From Strongylocentrotus droebachiensis (Eukaryota; Echinodermata; Echinoidea; Camarodonta; Strongylocentrotidae), in the NCBI GenBank assembly GCA_035222895.1, contig JAVYIG010001044.1, forward strand, positions 248,001 through 312,000: a stretch of DNA of 64,000 nucleotides, given 5' to 3'. Of this stretch, positions 55,346-64,000 are shown in pieces. The notes beneath the pieces were generated by a model. It saw only the letters and a program-made list of their open reading frames with translations, was not told where the DNA came from and did not search any database. The number at the start of each line of letters is the position of its first letter. Within the stretch, counting starts at the first letter, position 1. A program made the position numbers and the translations under genes.

Positions 55346-58300
55346 TAAGAGTAGTAGTAGCAGCAGTGGTAAAAAATAGTATGATAGCAGTCATAATAAT
55401 CTATGGTATTAACAGTGGTTACTCTTTTCATAAAGCATATCAGTTACACGTACGTAGTCTATAAGTGCGTTCAAATACACACACAAAAAAATGACCTTAT
55501 TAATCATATCGTTAGCCATTCAATCGAAGACAGACACACGGTGTAATTATCGATCTAGTTTGTATTTATTTCTCTCATAACATCCTCCTCATGTGTAGCT
55601 ATATTCTATATTACATGGCATTAGCTTTCAAATTGTGAATTGTGTTTGTCTATTAACCTGTTAAGTGATTATTAATATTAGAAAGGAAAAGAGGGAGAGT
55701 CAGACGGAAACGTGAGCGAGAGAGATCGAGACAAAGCTACACAGACAAGCAGATGTGGTTTAATAGAGACTCGGGAATAGCCATTTTATCATAACGCATT
55801 AGCTTTCAAACAGAGAGAGAAAGAGAGCGAGAGAGAGTGTGGGAGCGAGTCAGAGAGAAAGGGTGAGACAGGGGGACAAAGAAAAATGAGAGAACGGCAG
55901 ACGTATGCAGAAATGCAGGGTTAGACAGAGAATGTAAAACAATAACCACCCAAAAGAGGCAATTAATAAGGGGGAAACTAAACAAAATCAAGAAGAGGTT
56001 GTATTTCCAAAAGGGTGAAAAGGGTATGTGGGAAATACATGAGATAATGCCATTCTCGCCCTAGACGCACTGATTTTATAATTACCCTTTTAACAATTTT
56101 CGCGCGATATTGCATTTGACGAGGGTCGACCCTCGCGACTTATTATATTTGTCAGACGATCCTTTTCTTTATTAATCAAGCAATGAAGAACTCCATGCTT
56201 TTTTCATTTTCGTCAAACTGAAGGTGCCACCTTCTTAATGTTGCGGACAAAGAATTTGAGCGGGCAATAAGCAAGAATCCTTTCGAAACTAAATCCCAAA
56301 TCTTCAAGGCATGTACCTGTAGATGTTGTGTTTTCTCAAGATTTATACGACAGATTTATCAAATATACATAAGATAATAATAGGTTGAGCGAAACGACAC
56401 CACCCCCTCCCTGAAACATGAATTTTTAGGTTTAATGACCTATTTAAAAAATAATAAAAATAAAAAAAACTTAAGACGGTCGTCAAGGTTCCCTTAAACA
56501 TTATTTATTTTGAATGTTTAATGTTCTCAATAGCCACTTTTGATAATCCGGGATCAGGGCCTGGATGCAAGTTCAAATATGTAATGGTTGTGAACTATTG
56601 ATAATATAAACATTTATCGAGGAACATAATTCTTTATCCTCATGAATACAAAGTCTTCTTTTATGCATTCGGCGAAATCTAAAGTTGAAGCAATCAGAGT
56701 TTTGATCGGTCGTAATTTTCAATGCTACGAAAGAGAAATTCCGAAGTCCTTTACAGTAAAGTGAAACCAGAGAAGTTCTGAACAAGGCCATATCAGGAAG
56801 TATAACATTTCTCAACCAAGAATGAATAGCGGCACATTTTATTCCAAAGTATACTACATTATTTACTAGCACTATAGATATATATATACACCTTTTACCT
56901 GCACACCTGGGCATCCCTATGTCGCCACACACATGCACTCGCACACATCTGCAAGAATCTTCAGCAGTAAAGGAGGCAGATTATCCTGAAGAAGAAGAAG
57001 AAATAGATTTATGAACCGTATATTATTGCTACGGAACCACTACCATCCTCATTCTCCTATTACAATTCTATAGGCGGGTATACTTATTTTTTCATCCAGT
57101 TCTCCAAAAGCTCCTATTCTCTATTCTTCCTATACTGTACTTTTCTTTGCTGTTTCAAATTAAAACCGCCACTTTCTTTCTTCCTCTCTTCAATATCAAT
57201 ATCATATTTTCTTTGCTTACAATACTCACCTTCCCAGAAACAAACACTTTCCCTTTCCTTGACCTTTTTACTATCGTGCAATATTATTTTTCTCATTCAG
57301 AACAGTGAGGTAATTGTAGGCAATGAAAATGCTTTTTAACAACAGTCTTGTATATGCTTTATTAGTACAATTTTATAAATGTAATCTAATTTCTGTATCT
57401 TTTGCATTCCGTTGTACATGTTTTCTTATTGGTGCAATTTGTTTATATATTCTATTTTAGAGTGCTGCACTTTAAAATGTGACTGCTAGTCATGTTTTAA
57501 TAAACCTTGATTGAATTCATCAGAATTGAATTGAATAGGGACAAAATATACTGGCGGGCACAAGAATGCATACACGTATTGTTAGATCCGGTTGGGAACA
57601 ACATTGACCCCTTTTCCCATTGTAACTGAATATTAGAAGAGTACACAATAGCATATTCCATTTCCTGCACTTCAGGAAATCAATTTTTCCTAGTTGCATT
57701 ATTTGTTTGAAATATCAAATACATTTTGTTTTCGCTGTGTTTATTTCTCATTATGTATATTTTCTTAGTTAGTTTTTTCGTACAATCTCGTGTTTTTATA
57801 ATTAGTCATTTACTAATTAATTATCTGCTCTTCTATGTTAAACTACTTTACATAAAACAATCATGTTATCATTATGCATCTGGGAGGGGAAGGGTGTCAT
57901 ATACATGGTCTAAAGATAACTATATGCTTTAAAAACATATCAAATTATGTGTGCACATTGTGCGTCTGTCTTGTAGGGCAATTACTTGTGTAAATGTGTG
58001 GGTAGGTGTATTGTATGTGTATTGTATATCGTGATTCAAGGATGGTCTTTCTACCGTGGTGGACGAATCGGCGAAATATTCTAGACTAACACCAGAACCC
58101 ACTCAGTCTAGTAATATATCTTTTCCTTTTTTTATTCAATCGGCAATTTGCATAATCGATTTCAATAAAACCGCGACCAAAGTCCCAATACCATATGGTC
58201 ATGAATTTGTAATCAGTGTGTTTGTGAAATCACTAAACGAAGAGACGAAACTGTATTGATCGTTTGTATTCGCATTGCAGAGAAATGTATTTAATATAAT

Positions 58301-61300
58301 CCATATATACGTCAAGTACAATCCGTGCCTATCTATTGTTTGATGCATGAAGTGGGAATTTGTTCATCGTTATATTTGATTATTCTTTTATGAGAGGTGA
58401 TTCAATATTTCATTAATCAATATGATAATTAACATTTCACCTATTCTTTTCGACTTTCTAAATTACAGTGCTTCACAAAGAGAATGTTTTTTAAAAATCG
58501 TTATAGGGCAAATCATTGTACTAACTAAATGGAAACATGATAAAATGTGGTAAATCATTCTCTGTGGATTGGTGTAAATAGAGAACCGATATAGTATGGT
58601 GGATTTTCTTTAAGTCACCTGTATTACAGAAAAGATATACATTAAACAGAAAACATAATCGGAGCAAAATAAGTTGTGAACCCTGAACAATAATCAACGA
58701 GTTGTAGGGCAGGAAGGGAAAGTGAGGGCTACACATTTTTATGTAGAAAAGATTCGGATTAAAAAGCCACCAGTTTCCTTCTCAAAATCACATGAATACA
58801 ACATTTACATTTACATACATGTAAAAAGAAGGCAAAATTCCCTGAAAAGACAAGACTTTTGATGGGGTCATCATCACAATACTATATTTTTTTATATAAT
58901 TTTATCCCCAACCTTGTGTACATAAAGTGAAACAAAGCAACAATCAGAGAATGCGTTTCTGACTATTTGAACTTTACCCCTAACATGTTTCCGTTATAAT
59001 TATTGCTATCAGATTTACCCATATATCATTTTCCGTTATAAACGCAATACAAGTAGTTAACTTATCAACACAAGATATATTATATGAATTACCGTTTGTC
59101 ATTTTCCAAAAAATTAATCTAGGTTGAATTAATGCATAAATACATTCTTGTTCAATCATGTGTATTGTTTACAAGCATGGACAGACATCGATCACTCATA
59201 AAGCGTGGAGGGGACACATTATTTTACTCCCAAATTTTCTGACGAGCAAAAAACTAATTGAGAGCTAAAAGGAGGAAGGTAGTGCATTTGAATTTTTATA
59301 GGCCAGAAATGTTTGGTTTATAATTATATTCATCAGGCATCTTGTTTGGCAAGAAAATCGATTTCCGTCTATGCGTCAATGCAAAATGAATGTAATGTAA
59401 TGATTGCTGATGATGATGATAATGTATAATAATAACATCAATAATAAACATGATGGTAATAATAGCGATGATGATAATAATAACAATGATGATAAAATAT
59501 AATCTTTGAAGGCTTCCATGATGATGATAGACCGAGGTTGCGGTTACATCATGTATTCTTTCGGCAACAGAGTTACTTAGATGGCCTTGAAAAGGGGCCT
59601 TTCATATGCTCAAGTGGCCATGCTCTAGAGCATGTGGAAAAGTATAGTAATGTTACTGTAAATCTTGCATACAAAAAGATAATAAGATAGTTTTAGTAAT
59701 AATAATATAAATGTTAGTTATAATAAAAATACAAATAATTCTGCCCGAAAGAGGCACCTTGGCGCAAAATGAATTATATATAAATAATCAGGAACATTTA
59801 ACCCAAGTAACAAATTAATAAACCTACAATTTAGGAAAGTAACGACCATTGAATTACCATGACAACAGATATAACATTAACTTATAAGAACTCAGTTTTT
59901 GAAAATAACAAGAATCAAGTCATTATTCATGCATTAATGGTAAGTTTTCTTCATTAGCAAGTTTTTGTTTGTTAAGTTTCTTGCTGATAAACTAGACTTC
60001 AAAATTAAAAATTGATGTTTTGAATATGAGCTTTAAGATGAAGCGTGGTATATAACTGGGAAAATAAGCAGGAAATTTAAACTGGTTAGGCGTGATTATG
60101 CCAAGAACAAAATATTTATAGTTCCTACTCGAGTGGCGGTTTTAATGGGACACAGCCTTCCCGCGCCCCCTTTTATATAAAATTTGGCACACCATAAGTA
60201 CACCTACACACACACACGCACATACGCACCCAAACACACGAACACAATAAATGCATAAAGGTATTTTCTTGTGAATTTTGCGGATCGTCCTCCATGTCCC
60301 TTCCTTTTGCAAATCCGAGATCTTTCCTGCCTCATTATGTATTTGTGTACCATGAAGGGCGCTAATTTTATATCATCACCACATACTTCCCCTTCTGCAT
60401 AGTGATTTTCAACATTTAAGATAATTCTTTAATTTGTTGCATATAGACTCTAAATGGGTTCTCAAAACGCTTTACAAATCTGACGAAATAATGTAATGTA
60501 CATGTTTAAACAAATAGTAGATTATTAAATAAGGAAGTAGCCACATGTTTTAACAATCTTAGAGTCACAATCATGTAGCGCAATCTAATTTCAGTCGTAG
60601 TTTCCTGTCTAACAAGATAAGAAAAACATTAACAAATGATGTGATGAGAATATTTGCTAAGTCTGTTCATATATATCAGACAGTTGGAAATCCCTGACGT
60701 AGTTACAAAGTTTGATTTCACATGTAGCATGCATAGGGACTTCGCTAGGAGGATTGTGCAGGGAAATTTGAAGAAGAAAAAAAAATCACTATTTGAAATT
60801 TCTATCAGAAAATCTAAGATTCTTGGAAAAAAATTGTAGATTTTCAATACATTTTTTTCAGAAAAGATTTTCATATTTTGTAAAATGCGTAGGCCTATAT
60901 AACTTAATTTATACAGAGTAACATATACATATTGTCAAGAGTATGGTTATACAAGGATGAGTACATAAATCAAATTAAGTATAAGCTTGTGTCGCATACG
61001 CCTTTAAAAATAGTAAAAACAAACTAAAACTAAAATGGAACAAAAAAGGAAAGAAAATTGTGTGACTTTTACATTTTGCTTTAATACACTCTTCTTTTCG
61101 GCATATCCGAAAATAAAAAGATACTCAGATATGTTACTGTGTGAAGAACAAACAAAGTTGTTTGCTATGCCGTTGATTATTTTCTTTTCACTTATTACCG
61201 GGGTCACTTAAAGGGAAAATCATTTTACTCTTTCACAAAATACTGCTTTATTTGGTTGGGCCTATACATACATTTACGTGATTTATGCCGTTAATTAGTC

Positions 61301-61353
61301 AACCCGGAAATACTTCATATTCATCAAATTTATAATAAGCCACAGGCTACAAC
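55346..61353. other. Long gene-poor stretch
   Basis: Six kilobases without a supported gene. It holds GA tracts (55690-55870), a GAT/AAT-rich tract (59405-59500) and a CA tract (60205-60240). A TTTTAATAAACCTTGATTG stretch with TTGAATTGAAT words at 57497-57537 may be a LINE 3' tail. Frames of 60-120 codons here (for example 56573-56944) lack motifs and splice context. Confidence 0.5.
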
Positions 61354-61704
61354 CAGGGGCGGCGATCCATGCCCCCCCCCCTCGATTTTATTAGGGGGGA
61401 TCCCCCCCCCCGGAAAATTTGAAAAGGTGCAAAAAATAAATGTATATCAAATACTGACTAAAGACTGCAACACACTCTCCGGCACTGGAGGGCCCAAGAG
61501 TGCAGCGTTTAGTCAAATACAAATTCAAAAACCTTCTCGCTCGGCCGCTATGCTCCCTCGCATAATATATCCTTCAAAATATACAAGTAAATTCTGTAGA
61601 AAATCTGTATTCCATTGGTATCACGTCAGCCCAGATATGTCGTCCCTCGCATTTCGTCGCCCCCCCCCCCGCCCCTCGGTCCTGCAAAGAAATCGCCGCC
61701 CCTG
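61354..61704 (+). mobile_element. 351-bp hAT MITE with perfect 8-bp target duplication
   Basis: The ends are CAGGGGCGGCGATCCATG and the complement of CAGGGGCGGCGATTTCT. The flanking 8-mers GCTACAAC (61346-61353 and 61705-61712) are identical. It is the best-preserved member of the family at 37643 and 39090. A 98-codon frame inside it is not conserved as protein in the other copies. Confidence 0.93.
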
Positions 61705-62514
61705 GCTACAACCATGCCGCTAACACTGACAAAATGACAGAAAGCGAAACTAAAAAAAACAGACTCAACACTCAACGACACCGTCATTAATTACTTGTTC
61801 TATTCTCTTTCGACGATCTTATTAATGTTAAGTACATGATTTTCCAAGTCCAAACAAAACTCTTGCATTCAAGTATGTCACTGTGAGTTAGTTACAAATG
61901 CATTCACAGTTGTCAGAAGATATTCAATTTAGCATGCAATGTGACGCTCTGTGTAAGCTTAAGACGATACTTTGGAATTACAATGACTACTTTTAATATT
62001 TGAAGAAGTCACATTTGATAGTGAAAAGAGGAACCCCAACAAAGTCAATGTACCAAATAACTCTTAGAGGCATTTTTGTGTACAATTTTCATCAACTGCG
62101 GGCATTGAAAGAATGGTTGTATCATGGTAGCAGTGTACTGTTATAATCGAAAGAATTTTTCCAGGTAAAAGAAAAAGCTTCGTGTTTATATATTCTTGCG
62201 CATATTAAACAGTTCCGGCTTCTTGCGCGAAACACTGGGGCATCGGAAACTTGTTATCTTTGTCATACTTATCGCTTTAAATTCCAATGCACATGTTCGC
62301 ATAGCGATTGATGTATTTTGGTTTTATATTTTTGTATTCATTGATATCATTTTACTTCATCATTAATTTACTTTATTTATATATTTATTTATCTATAATT
62401 GTTATTGTTTATAGGGCAGGCATGATGATTGTCCAGTTATTTTCATTATTTTCAATCTCGTCGGGTAAGATGTCAAAATGAAGTGAAACTATTTTTGACT
62501 TGTTCTACCTCATT

Positions 62515-62669
62515 CACTACCTCTCTGTAATCAAAACTACTCTTAATCTCCCTGATCCCGTTCCCTCTCTTCATTTTAGAAAAATGTCAAGTTCTCGATT
62601 TATTTTGGTTACCAATGTTTTGCAGGACTCTATCCTTCTTTGCTGATACAATAGCTGCAATAGAGGATT
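62515..62669 (+). promoter_or_regulatory. 5' flank / UTR of the galactosyltransferase paralogue
   Basis: Matches 36966-37110 inverted. A TTTTGCAG acceptor-like site at about 62624 and stops in frame before the ATG indicate that translation starts at 62670. Confidence 0.45.
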
Positions 62670-62823
62670 ATGAACATAGGGTTACCTATAAAGATGATCA
62701 GCAAATATAAGAAGCTATTCCTCGGCCTTCTTGTCATCGTCGCTTTGTACTACTCGATGGTGAGCTATGGCGATGATGACATGACACATGTTCCCATCGA
62801 AGAAACACGCTCAATATCAAACG
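62670..62823 (+). CDS. Galactosyltransferase paralogue, exon 1
   Basis: It begins MNIGLPIKMISKYKKLF, has a membrane anchor like that of the minus-strand gene, and ends in phase 1 at donor GTAAGA. The exon is exactly 154 bp, as in the other copy. The segment after the anchor is more diverged than the anchor itself. The gene continues beyond the window. Confidence 0.85.
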
Positions 62824-62912
62824 GTAAGAATATGATTTTGATTGATTTGATCTGATTCGAATTGATCTAGTTTAATCTCTTAATCGTCATCGTCGTGATG
62901 CAAAGTGCATCG

Positions 62913-62965
62913 ATGAGTTATGAACATGATGACGTATGGCTGTTCCTATCGAAGAAACGCGCAAC
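62913..62965 (+). pseudogene. Partial duplicate of exon 1 inside intron 1
   Basis: GAGTTATGAACATGATGACG and GTTCCTATCGAAGAAACGCG resemble the end of exon 1 (AGCTATGGCGATGATGACAT and GTTCCCATCGAAGAAACACG), but no splice frame is kept. It is probably a small local duplication that decayed. Confidence 0.6.
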
Positions 62966-63277
62966 CAAAATTGGGTCAGAGGTGCTCTTTGGGAGCATTC
63001 ATATATAATTTGGCAACAGTTGCACGACACACAATCCGGCTAGCGAATATGTCCTAATATTCAAATTATGCAAGGAAAGAAGTTTACTTTCTAGACTTCA
63101 CTGTTAGGCACTATTGGGACAACTATTAATAATGGATAATGAAACTATTATTATTATTATTATTATTCAAATCATTCTCCTTATCATCCTCATCATTGTC
63201 ATCCTCGTCACCACCACTACCATCTTCATCATTATTTATTATTTTGTGTAACTACATTTTAATCGTCTTACTTACAG

Positions 63278-63385
63278 AGTCAGAGCAACGTCGACTGAAG
63301 GAGGAACGAGCTCTCCCACAGAACGTCATCCCAAATCTCCACTCTCTTCTACATATTAGAGACATGTACATCATATCCAATCATG
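63278..63385 (+). CDS. Galactosyltransferase paralogue, exon 2
   Basis: It is 108 bp between acceptor CTTACAG and donor GTATGT, the same size and phase as exon 2 of the other copy, and encodes RRLKEERALPQNVIPNLHS. Catalytic exons would lie past the window edge. Confidence 0.85.
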
Positions 63386-64000
63386 GTATGTATTACTTAT
63401 CCCAGTCTTATAAAGAGATGCGATTGATCCAAGTTAGAGACGGGCCCCCGGGTCTCCTAAATAAATAGTCATTTATGACTGAAATGCCTTTAAGCCCAAA
63501 CAACAACAACATCCTGTAAGATAATGCAACCAGTACAACTCATTTTATCGGAGAGGGTCTACTTTCATTTCACACCCAAGATCTTTTCCTTTGATTATCA
63601 GATAAAAGTATACCAAACCGACATATAGTAATTCGATTTTATACGGGTGGGTTTGTCAGGATGATGCCGAAAAAGAAAGAACAGGATTTGGTAACCCTGG
63701 ATTGATACCACAAATATGAATAAAAACGCTGACAAAAATACAGGGACACCCAAAAGGAAAATATGATGAAAGAAAAAGGGGAATTAATTTTGTATAATAA
63801 AAGTTCATACTGAAAAAGAAGAACAAATATTAGCGATCAAAGTCAACTTTGAATGATTGCCATATAATTGTGAATCCATCAATATCAACAGCATCCTCGA
63901 GATTCTAGTTTCATAATATCAGTTTCACGATCTACTTCACTTGTTTCATTTATCAAAACATATTAAAACATTATATTACCACACTTGAAGTATACTCAGA
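63386..64000 (+). other. Intron 2 of the paralogue, start
   Basis: It holds a shortened relative of the intron-2 MITE (63408-63457) at the same offset from the donor as in the other copy. No third exon is visible before the window ends. Confidence 0.5.

Noticed and set aside
61427..61723. 98-codon open frame
   Set aside because: Lies wholly inside a hAT MITE and is not conserved as protein in the related copies at 37643 and 39090.

Overview
This looks like AT-rich nuclear DNA from an invertebrate animal, most likely a marine deuterostome such as a sea urchin or another echinoderm. The reasons are a single-exon rhodopsin-class receptor, a RING-less B-box protein, a phase-consistent eight-exon gene with canonical splice sites, a CR1-like LINE with an esterase domain, and many short inverted-repeat transposons. 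The species assignment is inference. No rRNA, tRNA, CRISPR or prokaryotic operon structure was seen.

Layout. From 0 to 2 kb there is an intact GPCR gene (+), preceded by a 43-codon scrap of a paralogue's C-terminal tail. From 2.4 to 16.3 kb there are only repeats: one arm of a 1.1-kb repeat carrying a nested foldback, LINE relics, a 1.29-kb inverted-repeat element, a tandemly duplicated palindromic element and MITEs. From 16.7 to 18.9 kb there is a B-box/coiled-coil/C-terminal-repeat protein gene (-) with one frameshift. From 21.0 to 23.4 kb a hAT-type element with a perfect 8-bp target duplication contains a roughly 17-unit satellite. From 28.3 to 37.0 kb there is a complete eight-exon beta-1,4-galactosyltransferase-like gene (-, GT7 family, 480 codons). 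From 62.6 kb to the end are the first two coding exons of an inverted paralogue (+), which continues past the window. From 42.8 to 48.9 kb a CR1-like LINE sits inside an older repeat and is itself split by an 848-bp CACTG-ended element. The rest is repeats, microsatellites and unremarkable AT-rich DNA.

The host genes show no functional link to one another beyond the two galactosyltransferase copies. The most notable structural observations are: (1) a hAT MITE that appears to split the ancestral stop codon of the galactosyltransferase gene and adds 11 residues; (2) a satellite array enclosed by hAT termini; (3) three-level nesting with a related empty site in the same window; (4) several unrelated inverted-repeat elements that share one architecture, long subterminal zones packed with a short word in opposite orientations at the two ends.
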